From the NCBI RefSeq assembly GCF_014205335.1, contig NZ_JACHNH010000001.1:558001-622000 (forward strand): DNA of 64,000 nt, written 5' to 3'. Within the stretch, counting starts at the first letter, position 1; each line of letters opens with the position of its first letter. The stretch is from Amorphoplanes digitatis. GTDB taxonomy: Bacteria > Actinomycetota > Actinomycetes > Mycobacteriales > Micromonosporaceae. This document shows positions 49,651 to 57,624 of this stretch, one piece after another. The notes beneath the pieces are model-generated. The model ran no database searches. It was given only the letters and a program-made list of their open reading frames with translations, and was not told where the DNA came from. Position numbers and translations under genes: made by a program.

Positions 49651-52641
49651 ATGCGTAACAGTCCTCTACCGAGGATGAGCCGGCGCGGTCGCGTGACCGT
49701 CGGCGTCCTCGTGGGGGTCTTCCTCCTTTTCACGTTGCTCGGCTGGGGCATCGACGCGTACACCGACTACCTGTGGTTCGACGAGGTCAACTTCACAGGT
49801 GTCTACACCGGCGTACTGGTGACCCGCCTGCTGCTCTTCCTCGTCATCGGGCTCGCGATGGCACTGGTGATCGCAGCCAACCTCTACCTCGCCTACCGGC
49901 TCCGACCGCTGCTGCGGCCGCACTCGGCCGAGCAGGCGACGCTCGAGCGGTACCGGATGGTCATCCAGCCGCGGCTCGGCACCTGGATCACGGTCGTCTC
50001 GGCGGTCATCGGCTTCTTCGCCGGCCTGTCCGCGCAGAGCCGCTGGAAGGACTGGGTGCTCTTCCAGAACTCGCAGTCGTTCGGCGCCAAGGACCCCCAG
50101 TTCGGCGTCGACATCGGCTTCTACATCTTCGAGTACCCGCTCTACCGCTACCTCCTCGGCGTCGGCTTCACCGCGATCGTGCTGTCGGTGATCGGCGCGC
50201 TCGCCGTGCACTACATCTTCGGCGGCGTACGCCTGCAGGGCGTCGGCGACCGGATGACCTCGGCGGCACGGGCGCACCTGACCACGCTTGTGGCGCTGTT
50301 CGTGCTGCTCAAGGCCGTCGCCTACATCCTCGACCGGCGCGCGCTGCTGCTCGAGCAGCACGTCTCACCGGGCCTGTACGGCGCCGGCTACACCGACGTC
50401 AACGCGCTGATGCCGGCCAAGGAGATCCTGGCCTACATCTCGATCGTGGTGGCGATCGCGATCATCGTGTTCTCCAACGCGGTGATGCGGAACCTGGTCT
50501 GGCCCGGCGTCGCGCTGGCCCTGCTCGCCATCTCCGCGGTCGCGATCGGCGGCATCTACCCGCTGGCGGTGCAGAACTTCCAGGTGCAGCCGAGCCTCGC
50601 GGACAAGGAAGCGCCCTACATCAAGCGCTCGATCGACGCGACGAGAGCCGCGTTCGGGCTGTCGGAGACCGAGGTCCGGCCGTACGCCGCGTCGTCGACG
50701 AGACCGCCGGCGACGCTCGCCTCGGACACCAGCGCCCAGAACGTCCGGTTGATAGACCCGCAGCTGGTCTCCGAGGCGTACACCCAGCAGCAGCAGGTCC
50801 GCGGCTTCTACGACTTCGGCCCGAAGCTGGACGTGGACCGCTACACGCTAGCGGACAACAAGCCGCAGGACTACGTGGTCGGCGTCCGAGAGATCAACGA
50901 CAACGCGCTGACCACCCAGCAGCAGAACTGGCTGAACCGGCACACCGTCTTCACGCACGGCTACGGCATGGTGGCGGCCCCCGCCAACCAGGTCGTCTGC
51001 GGCGGCCTGCCGTACTTCGTCTCCGGCTTCCTCGGCGACGACCAGCAGCCCGGCTGCGCCTCGGCGAATGAGGAGATCAAGGTCGACCAGCCCCGGATCT
51101 ACTTCGGCGAGCAGTCCACCGAGTACGCGATCGTCGGCCAGAAGGACGAGACCAAGAAGACCGAGTTCGACCGGCCGCAGCCGAACAACAACAACGCCGA
51201 GGAGCGCTACACCTACGAGGGCGCCGGCGGCGTGCCGATCGGCTCCTCGTTCCGCCGGCTGGTCTTCGCGATCAAGAACACCGAGAGCAACTTCCTGCTC
51301 TCGGACGCGGTGAACGACAACTCCCGCCTGATGTACGTGCGTGACCCCCGCTCCCGCGTGGAGAAGGTCGCGCCGTTCCTCACCATCGACGGCGACCCGT
51401 ACCCGGCGGTGGTCGACGGGCGGATCAAGTGGATCCTCGACGGCTACACGACCGCGGCGACGTACCCGTACGCGCAGCGGATCAACCTCCAGGAGGAGAC
51501 GACCGACGAGCTCACCAACCGGGGCACGGTCGCGCTCGCCAGGGACAACATCAACTACATGCGCAACTCGGTGAAGGCGACCGTCGACGCGTACGACGGC
51601 ACGGTGACCCTCTACGAGTTCGACGACCAGGACCCGCTGCTCAAGGCCTGGAACCAGGCGTTCGGCGGCAAGCTGATCACGCCGAAGGCGGAGACGCCGC
51701 CGGCCCTGGCCGCGCACTTCCGCTACCCGGCCGACATGTTCAAGGTGCAGCGCAACCTGCTGGCCCGGTTCCACGTCACGGAGGCGAGCGAGTACTTCAC
51801 CGGCCAGGACTTCTGGCAGGTGCCGAACGTGCCCGACGACCCCGACAGCGAGGTCAAGCAGCCGCCGTTCTACCTGAACGTGCAGCTGCCGGGGCAGGAC
51901 GGCACCCGGTTCCAGCTCACCTCGGCGGTGACCCCGAACAACCGGGACAACCTGGCGGCGCTGATCTCCGGGTCGTACGTCGACAACAAGCCCCGCCTGG
52001 AGATCCTGGAGCTGCCGGACCAGACCGCCATCCAAGGCCCGGTGCAGGTCCATCAGCGGATGACGAACAATTCGATCGTACGGTCGGAGCTGACCCTGCT
52101 GTCCAACAGCAACCAGTCGCAGGTCCTGTTCGGCAACCTCATCTCGCTGCCGGTCGGCGACGGCATGCTCTACGTCGAGCCCGTGTACGTCAAGAGCGGG
52201 CAACAGGACGCCGTACCGCTGCTCCAGAAGGTCCTGATGTCGTACGGCGACGGCGGCACCTACGTCGTGCTGGCGAACAACCTGAAGGAGGGCCTGGACA
52301 AGCTCGTCGCGCAGGGCAAGAGCAACCAGCCCACGACGAGCACTCCACCGGGCAACGAGCAGCCACCGCCGGGCAACGGCCAGCCGGTGCTCACGGGCCA
52401 GCTGGCCCAGGCGGCGGCGGACCTGGACAAGGCCATCGCGGACGTGAAGCTGGCCCAGCAGTCGGGCGACTTCGCGAAGTACGGCGCGGCGCTCCAGGCG
52501 CTGGACGTGGCGATGACCAACTTCCAGAACGCGCAGAAGGCGGCGGGCGCGGCAACCACGCCGACGACGGGCCCGTCGACCCAGCCATCGGTCAACCCGT
52601 CCGTGAGCTCGTCGGCACCGACACCGACAGCAAGCGGCTGA
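49651..52641 (+). CDS. UPF0182 family large membrane protein
   Basis: A 996-residue protein with about seven N-terminal transmembrane helices (residues ~10-330), then a large extracytoplasmic region containing VNALMPAKE, the conserved YDFGPKLDVDRY, RQPRIYFGE-like and THGYGMVAAP blocks. A Pro/Thr/Ser-rich tail closes the protein. Homologue of Rv3193c; function unknown. I chose the ATG at 49651 (MRNSPLPRMSRRG) because family members begin at this point; a GTG at 49612 is possible. No clear ribosome-binding site is visible, so translation may be leaderless. Confidence 0.9.
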   Translation: MRNSPLPRMSRRGRVTVGVLVGVFLLFTLLGWGIDAYTDYLWFDEVNFTGVYTGVLVTRLLLFLVIGLAMALVIAANLYLAYRLRPLLRPHSAEQATLERYRMVIQPRLGTWITVVSAVIGFFAGLSAQSRWKDWVLFQNSQSFGAKDPQFGVDIGFYIFEYPLYRYLLGVGFTAIVLSVIGALAVHYIFGGVRLQGVGDRMTSAARAHLTTLVALFVLLKAVAYILDRRALLLEQHVSPGLYGAGYTDVNALMPAKEILAYISIVVAIAIIVFSNAVMRNLVWPGVALALLAISAVAIGGIYPLAVQNFQVQPSLADKEAPYIKRSIDATRAAFGLSETEVRPYAASSTRPPATLASDTSAQNVRLIDPQLVSEAYTQQQQVRGFYDFGPKLDVDRYTLADNKPQDYVVGVREINDNALTTQQQNWLNRHTVFTHGYGMVAAPANQVVCGGLPYFVSGFLGDDQQPGCASANEEIKVDQPRIYFGEQSTEYAIVGQKDETKKTEFDRPQPNNNNAEERYTYEGAGGVPIGSSFRRLVFAIKNTESNFLLSDAVNDNSRLMYVRDPRSRVEKVAPFLTIDGDPYPAVVDGRIKWILDGYTTAATYPYAQRINLQEETTDELTNRGTVALARDNINYMRNSVKATVDAYDGTVTLYEFDDQDPLLKAWNQAFGGKLITPKAETPPALAAHFRYPADMFKVQRNLLARFHVTEASEYFTGQDFWQVPNVPDDPDSEVKQPPFYLNVQLPGQDGTRFQLTSAVTPNNRDNLAALISGSYVDNKPRLEILELPDQTAIQGPVQVHQRMTNNSIVRSELTLLSNSNQSQVLFGNLISLPVGDGMLYVEPVYVKSGQQDAVPLLQKVLMSYGDGGTYVVLANNLKEGLDKLVAQGKSNQPTTSTPPGNEQPPPGNGQPVLTGQLAQAAADLDKAIADVKLAQQSGDFAKYGAALQALDVAMTNFQNAQKAAGAATTPTTGPSTQPSVNPSVSSSAPTPTASG

Positions 52642-52656
52642 CCTGACCACACGCAG

Positions 52657-52686
52657 CGCGGCCCGCCGGGTTACCGGCGGGCCGCG
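52657..52686 (+). terminator. Long hairpin after the UPF0182 gene
   Basis: A perfect 13-bp stem, CGCGGCCCGCCGG with its complement, and a GTTA loop, 16 bp after the stop. Only TTCG follows, so it is a U-less actinobacterial-type terminator. Confidence 0.8.
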
Positions 52687-52761
52687 TTCGCATGTGTGGC
52701 AGGTTACGGCGCCCCGTTTTGCATGCGGGTCCGACCGCAGGCTAGGCTGTGTACATACCGA

Positions 52762-52835
52762 CGCGGGGTGGAGCAGCTCGGTAGCTCGCTGGGCTCATAA
52801 CCCAGAGGTCGCAGGTTCAAATCCTGTCCCCGCTA
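52762..52835 (+). tRNA. Initiator tRNA-fMet (CAT), copy 1
   Basis: A 74-nt cloverleaf with acceptor CGCGGGG/CCCCGCT and an unpaired position 1-72, as needed for initiators. The anticodon stem has the three G-C pairs GGG/CCC around CTCATAA, the hallmark of fMet tRNA. CCA is not encoded. Sequence is identical to the copy at 56561-56634. Confidence 0.97.
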
Positions 52836-52857
52836 CTAGCATTATCGCAGGTCAGGA

Positions 52858-52891
52858 CGCGGTTCCCCACTTTCGGGGGGCCGCGTTTTTT
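52858..52891 (+). terminator. Intrinsic terminator of tRNA-fMet copy 1
   Basis: CGCGG and TTCCCC pair with GGGGGG and CCGCG around a short loop, then TTTTTT. Confidence 0.88.
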
Positions 52892-53371
52892 GATCTTCAT
52901 CCGGGCATCGTCCGGGCACACCGAAGGGCACGACCCGGCACGGTGGGTTTTCGATGGGTTGATCCTCGTGTTGCCGGCCGGGGTGCCTGTATCAGTCGCA
53001 GGCCGACGTCGTTCGGTAACAGATCGACGGCCGTGATGCCGGAGCCGACCGCGGCGGTGACCAGCGGTGGGTAGCCGACCCCGACCCTGTTGGCCAATCC
53101 GTTCGCGCCGCCAGGGTGGTAGGCGAGTCGTTCAAGTCGGAGCGTGTGGATCTGGAGACTTTGTGATGGTCCTGAGTGGATCATGACAGGGCGGGCGCGG
53201 CTTCGATGCTTGAGGTGCCGAAGCCCGGGTTGGGCCCAGTTAGGGTGATACACCGTATGCCACGCTATAAACGCCGACATCAGCCGATAAACTCAGACCG
53301 TCCAGGTGGGACTTTCGTCGAGCAGACCTGGGCTTTCCGCGGAGCCGCATCAACGAACGGCGGGGAGCGCT
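52892..53371. other. Non-coding stretch of about 480 bp after tRNA-fMet
   Basis: No supported gene. An open minus-strand frame (52897-53280) reads IQAPRPATRGSTH and LQIHTLRLERLAYHP but has no ribosome-binding site, unusual composition and no recognisable domain, so it may be a decayed remnant. TATAAA near 53266 could be the -10 of the next gene. Confidence 0.45.
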
Positions 53372-54613
53372 ATGACAAAGAACCATCTGCCAGTCGAGAA
53401 ACGCGATGTGGTCCGGCGGCATCTGATCGGCAGAGTGGCGGTCGTTGCCGGTCTGGCCGTCGCGGCGACCGGCGCCGCCCCGGCGGCGGCCCATGCGGCC
53501 TTGCCGCCCGGCTGCACCCAGAGCGGCAGTACCGTGACGTGCCCATTCGCGTTCACGGGAGCCGAGCAGACGTTCGTCGTGCCGACCGGCGTGACGGCGC
53601 TGTCGGTCACCGCAGTCGGCGCCGCGGGCGGCGGCGGGTTCGGGACCGGGTCACCCGGGCGGGGTGGTGTCGCCTCGGCCACGCTTTCCGTGACGCAGGG
53701 TTCGACGTTGTACGTCGAGGTCGGCGGAGTGGGCGAGGATCTCACTGCGGTTGGTGCTCCCGGTGGGGCCGGTGGATTCAACGGTGGTGGGCAGGGCGAC
53801 AGCGGTGATCCTGGGAGCGACGGGTTTCCCGGTGGTGGTGGCGCCAGTGATGTGCGGACCGCCAGCGGCGGCGCCAATCCGGCAGGCACCGGGCTGAGCT
53901 CCCGCCTGATCGTCGCCGCCGGTGGCGGCGGCCAGGGGCGCATTGCCGGCGGCGGCGACGCCGGTCAACCCGGGGGCGGCGGCGGGGGCGGCGGCGCGGG
54001 CACGCAGACAGCAGGCGGCGCCGGGACGCCGCCAGGGACAGGCGGAACGCTGGGGCAGGGCGGCGTCGGCGGCCCACCACCGGACATCACGTTCATTCCC
54101 GCGAACCGTGGCGGTGGCGGTGGTGGCGGCGGCCTGTACGGCGGTGGCGGTGGCGGCGCCGACGCCGGTGGCGGCGGTGGGTCGTCGTTCGTGCCCGCGG
54201 GCGGCACGACCGGCGTGACCGGCGATCCAGCCTCGGTCGTAATCTCCTACCAGGTGCCGAAGTACAGCTTCGGCGGGTTCATTCTCCCGACGCTCAACCC
54301 GCCGGCAGTCAACCTCTTTCTGAAGGGTGGCCAGTACACGCTCCAGTGGCGACTACGCGACAAGGCAGGCGCCGTCGTCTCCACACTCTCGGCGGTCACG
54401 TCACTCACGTACAAGCCGACCAAATGCACAGCGTTCACCACCGACCCCACAGGGTCGACGCCGGCTGCCTCGACCGGCACGGGACTGACCTACAACACCA
54501 CGACCAAGACCTACCGCTTCCCGTGGAAGACACCAGCGACGGCGGGCTGCTACACACTGTTCCTCACCCTGGACACTGGCCAGGTCTTCCACGCCTACTT
54601 CGGCCTGACGTAG
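53372..54613 (+). CDS. Secreted glycine-rich protein with PxKF-like C-terminal domain
   Basis: A 413-residue exported protein. The signal peptide has RRHLIGRVAVVAGLAVAATG and ends at PAAAHA. A Gly-rich middle (runs such as GGGGGGGGAG, VEVGGVG, GGGGGSSFVP) follows the PTGVTALSVTAVGAAGG opening typical of glycine-rich adhesin-like domains. The C-terminal ~110 residues (LPTLNPPAVNLFLKGGQYTLQWRL, TYNTTTKTYRFPWKTP, TLDTGQVFHAYF) match the PxKF-type module at the end of surface proteins. GGGGAG precedes the ATG. Confidence 0.8.
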   Translation: MTKNHLPVEKRDVVRRHLIGRVAVVAGLAVAATGAAPAAAHAALPPGCTQSGSTVTCPFAFTGAEQTFVVPTGVTALSVTAVGAAGGGGFGTGSPGRGGVASATLSVTQGSTLYVEVGGVGEDLTAVGAPGGAGGFNGGGQGDSGDPGSDGFPGGGGASDVRTASGGANPAGTGLSSRLIVAAGGGGQGRIAGGGDAGQPGGGGGGGGAGTQTAGGAGTPPGTGGTLGQGGVGGPPPDITFIPANRGGGGGGGGLYGGGGGGADAGGGGGSSFVPAGGTTGVTGDPASVVISYQVPKYSFGGFILPTLNPPAVNLFLKGGQYTLQWRLRDKAGAVVSTLSAVTSLTYKPTKCTAFTTDPTGSTPAASTGTGLTYNTTTKTYRFPWKTPATAGCYTLFLTLDTGQVFHAYFGLT

Positions 54614-54677
54614 CGGGGAGAACTATTGCCCGCGAAACTGGTCGGTCCCCCGGCGGGCGCGGTGGCTGTGCGGGATC

Positions 54678-56438
54678 TTATTTTTCGTCGGTCGTGTTCG
54701 TGGGGAACAGTGCTTCTTGGCGGGCGCGTCGGTATCGGGTGCTTTTGCTGCGGGGGACGTTTCCGACCAGGTCTACTGTTCCCTCCTCTCGCATGATGGT
54801 CAGCCAGCGGCGGACCGTCTGGTCGCTGAGTCCGGTCCGGATGGCTAGTTCGGTTCGTGAGAGCGTTTCGTCGCCGAGGGCGGCGAGCAGGGCCGGGCGG
54901 CGGTCTGCCCGGGGTGTGGTGCCGCTGATGCGGGAGGCCGGGCGCGGTGCCAGCCGATAATGCGCCCAGCGTCGGGTTCCGCTCTGGGCGACGAGTTCGC
55001 GGGCGACGAGATCTTGGAGTTCGGTGGTCGCCACGCGTGAATCGACGCCGGTCGCGGCCCGGTAGGAGCGGTTGTCCAACATCTCTTCCTCACGGAGGAT
55101 CGCCAGAGCGACGCACTGGCTGTCGGAGAGGCCTTGCTCGCCGAGGCCGCTGATCCAGCCGAGGGTCTCTTCGGACAACAGGGTGTGATTCGGGAAGGTG
55201 ACGATGAAGGACGAGACGCGGTCCTCGAACTGAGGCGGGCTCATGCCGGCGCTCAGGAGCGCGTCGAGCATCGAGCGGATGCCGGAGCCGCGGTTCTCGC
55301 AGACGGTGCGTGTCTCGCCGGGCAGCGGAACGTCTTCGAGCAGTTTCATCAGGGTGGCGTTGCGCGCCGAGGAGATACCTTCCTCGCCGAGATTGTCGAC
55401 TGTGACCGGGCCGAACAGGCCACCGGGGCTCTTGATTACCAGGCGGTCGGGGTACATCTCGACCTGGATCTGGGTGCCTCTTGCACTGCCTGACAGATCC
55501 CGGTGCACCAGCGCGTTGACGACCGCCTCGCGCAATGCGGTTTCGGGATACTCCCAGCTGTCCTGACGGCCCGCGCCGGTCACCACCGCCCGGCGCGACA
55601 TGTTTCGGCGGATGGCGGCCAGAGCATCGCGGGCCATTACCGGTATCGGGCCTTCGAGGGCAACGTTGTCCAGGAAGCGCTGCCCGGTGGCGGACTGCGC
55701 GCCGGCGGCGGTCGGGTAGTGGACAAAGGTGAGCATGAGCTGTGGGAATCGCTCCTGAGGGTAGGAGCCGAGGGCCAGCAGGCCGGCGAGCGAGACCTCG
55801 TCTTTGCCGTCCGGCGCGGATACGAGGACCTTGGCCCGGCGCAGGACGGCGAGGCGGTCGAGGTCCTGGAACGCGTACGGCCTGCTGGTGCGCAGCCGCG
55901 CGATCAGGGCGTCAACACCTGCCGGCGCCAGATCGCCGATCTCCGCGCCGGGTACCGCCTGCTCGTCATCTCGTGGCTGGCCTCTTGAGGACAGCACTAT
56001 CTGGACTTCGTAGGCCGACAGGCGCCTGTCGCCGTCGCTGACCCGGATGAAGCTGCCCTTGTGCATTCCCGCCCCGATGTAAAAGCACGGCCGTTGGGCC
56101 GGATCAAGTTCGGGAATCTCCGCGACTACTACCCGCTCGCCCTCAAATTGGTGGATCCGTATGAGTGGCTTTATCGGGGGATCCATCTCTGACGAGCACA
56201 TCGACGCGAAGTCAGCCGCGAGCTTCGCCGGGTTCGTCAGGCCGACGGCGGCGAAGCCCCGGCCTTCGTCGAGGCCCAGAATGACGACACCACCGCGCGT
56301 GTTGGAGAACGCGGAGAGTGTCTCCCGGAGAGACTTCGGCAGTCCTCCGCCGCTGCTCTTCACCTCGACGTCGGCGATGTCCGCGCCGAGGACGCGCAGG
56401 TTCGCAACGATCTCGCCCAGCTCGGCGTCAAGCACCAC
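54678..56438 (-). CDS. AlbA_2/Schlafen-type ATP-binding transcriptional regulator with HATPase_c_4
   Basis: A 586-residue protein: N-terminal AlbA_2 (Schlafen-like) domain (VEVKSSGGGLPKSLRETLSAFSN, GGVVILGLDEGRGF), a middle helical part, an HATPase-like region (EYPETALREAVVNALVHRDLS, ENRGSGIRSML), and C-terminal winged helices (SRTELAIRTGLSDQTVRRWL). Such proteins are predicted regulators in mobile and defence contexts. GTG start with GGGGAG upstream. The gene appears lower in GC than its surroundings, suggesting acquisition. Tandem repeats lie just upstream. Confidence 0.85.
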   Translation of the reverse strand: MVLDAELGEIVANLRVLGADIADVEVKSSGGGLPKSLRETLSAFSNTRGGVVILGLDEGRGFAAVGLTNPAKLAADFASMCSSEMDPPIKPLIRIHQFEGERVVVAEIPELDPAQRPCFYIGAGMHKGSFIRVSDGDRRLSAYEVQIVLSSRGQPRDDEQAVPGAEIGDLAPAGVDALIARLRTSRPYAFQDLDRLAVLRRAKVLVSAPDGKDEVSLAGLLALGSYPQERFPQLMLTFVHYPTAAGAQSATGQRFLDNVALEGPIPVMARDALAAIRRNMSRRAVVTGAGRQDSWEYPETALREAVVNALVHRDLSGSARGTQIQVEMYPDRLVIKSPGGLFGPVTVDNLGEEGISSARNATLMKLLEDVPLPGETRTVCENRGSGIRSMLDALLSAGMSPPQFEDRVSSFIVTFPNHTLLSEETLGWISGLGEQGLSDSQCVALAILREEEMLDNRSYRAATGVDSRVATTELQDLVARELVAQSGTRRWAHYRLAPRPASRISGTTPRADRRPALLAALGDETLSRTELAIRTGLSDQTVRRWLTIMREEGTVDLVGNVPRSKSTRYRRARQEALFPTNTTDEK

Positions 56439-56465
56439 AGCTCCCCGGTCATCCCGTCATGCCAA

Positions 56466-56487
56466 CTAGCATGATAGCTAGCATGAT
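56466..56487. promoter_or_regulatory. Tandem CTAGCATGAT repeats, candidate autoregulatory operator
   Basis: Two copies of CTAGCATGAT (56466-56475 and 56478-56487) with a 12-bp period, 28 bp upstream of the AlbA_2 gene start on its promoter side. The strand-symmetric centre GATAGCTAGC adds partial palindromy. AT content is higher than the surroundings. Confidence 0.55.
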
Positions 56488-56521
56488 GGGTTTCAGGTGG
56501 ATACGGCGGCCGGGCAAAGCG

Positions 56522-56552
56522 AAGGCCCCCAGAGAATCTCTCCGGGGGCCTT
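56522..56552 (-). terminator. Terminator of tRNA-fMet copy 2
   Basis: AAGGCCCCC pairs with GGGGGCCTT in a hairpin with an additional AGAGA/TCTC element, located 9 bp beyond the 3' end of the tRNA gene. Confidence 0.8.
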
Positions 56553-56560
56553 GCACGTGG

Positions 56561-56634
56561 TAGCGGGGACAGGATTTGAACCTGCGACCTCTGGGTTATG
56601 AGCCCAGCGAGCTACCGAGCTGCTCCACCCCGCG
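56561..56634 (-). tRNA. Initiator tRNA-fMet (CAT), copy 2, inverted
   Basis: Reverse complement of the 74-nt gene at 52762-52835 with no mismatch. Shared flanks extend a few bases on both sides (CCGAC before, C after), giving an inverted repeat of about 80 bp around a 3.7-kb island. Confidence 0.97.
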
Positions 56635-56667
56635 TCGGCAAGTGCAACGCTAGCACGCCGCCGGCCG

Positions 56668-57558
56668 TCAGCCCTTTTCGGGGCGGACGGAGCGCCAGAC
56701 GCGTTGCGCCCAGTCCAGGGAATCCGGGTCGTCGTAGACGCAGACCAGGTGCAGGACCGAGCCGGGTACGGCGACGAAGCCGTGCAGGTTGTGCACGATG
56801 CGGCCGTCGCCGAGGGCCGGGCGCCAGAAGGCGTGGCGGCGGAGGTCGCCGTCCTCCTCCGTGAGTTCGCCGTCGCGGTCCCGGGGGGCGTCCTCGGTCA
56901 GCGCGGTGATCACGTCGGCGGGGGAGAGGCCGGGCGGCGGGCCCAGCGAGTCCAGGTGCACCGTGCGGCCGGGGCCGGCGAAGTAGAGGCGGTTCTCGTG
57001 CCACTTGAGTTCCAGGCCGGCCGAGCGCTCCAGTGACCAGCGCTCGGTGATGCGCTGCCGCACCGGGGTGGGCAGGGCGGGGGTGAGGCGGCTCAGCACC
57101 TCGTCGTGGTCCCACTCCTCGTGCAGGATGCGGTACAGCAGGGTGCCCTCGTCCGCCACCAGGTACGGGATCGACTCGAGTTCGCGGACCTCGGCCCGGC
57201 CCGGGGCGCCGAGCAGGTCGTCCCAGGGCTTGACGTCGTTCGAGACGGTGCCCTCCAGCCGCAGGTCCGCGTACGCGGGGGTCTCCCAGATCTCGTGCGC
57301 GTGCCGCAGCGAGTCCGGGTCGACTTGAAGCCAGACGGAGAACTCGATGCTGCCGCCGCCGGTCAGGCGCACCGGCATCAGGCAGCGGACGAACGCGCCG
57401 ATGCCGTCCGCCTGGCGCAGGTGGTGGTTGCCCCAGGTCGCCTCCCGCTCCGCCTCGGAGAGGGCGAGCATCGGGTCCGGCCAGGCTGAGCGGATCGCGA
57501 ACTCGACCGGGGACAGGGCGCCGTGGCAGCACGGGCAGTCAGGCAGGTGATCAGGCAC
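56668..57558 (-). CDS. DUF2199-like protein with N-terminal CPCC motif
   Basis: A 296-residue soluble protein. Begins MPDHLPDCPCCHGALSP, then FAIRSAWPDPMLALSEAE, GAFVRCLMPVRL and FSVWLQVDPDSL, an order like DUF2199 proteins that keep a small Cys cluster (possibly zinc). The C-terminal ~140 residues are extra and unassigned. GTG start at 57558. No functional neighbours. Confidence 0.7.
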   Translation of the reverse strand: MPDHLPDCPCCHGALSPVEFAIRSAWPDPMLALSEAEREATWGNHHLRQADGIGAFVRCLMPVRLTGGGSIEFSVWLQVDPDSLRHAHEIWETPAYADLRLEGTVSNDVKPWDDLLGAPGRAEVRELESIPYLVADEGTLLYRILHEEWDHDEVLSRLTPALPTPVRQRITERWSLERSAGLELKWHENRLYFAGPGRTVHLDSLGPPPGLSPADVITALTEDAPRDRDGELTEEDGDLRRHAFWRPALGDGRIVHNLHGFVAVPGSVLHLVCVYDDPDSLDWAQRVWRSVRPEKG

Positions 57559-57582
57559 CCGGGCACCCTACCCACCCGATGC

Positions 57583-57608
57583 GGCCCTCCGGCAGGCGCC
57601 GGAGGGCC
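57583..57608. terminator. Hairpin after the lamin-tail protein gene
   Basis: GGCCCTCCGGC pairs with GCCGGAGGGCC. Located between the stop at 57625 and the DUF2199-like start; no T-run. Confidence 0.65.
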
Positions 57609-57624
57609 GTTCCTGACCAGCCGC

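Noticed and set aside
52897..53280. Minus-strand 127-aa open frame after tRNA-fMet
   Set aside because: No ribosome-binding site, no recognisable domain and no coupling to a neighbour; kept as part of a non-coding stretch.
52762..56634. Integrated phage or ICE between the tRNA copies
   Set aside because: No integrase, excisionase or phage structural gene, and the copies are inverted while att sites would be direct repeats.
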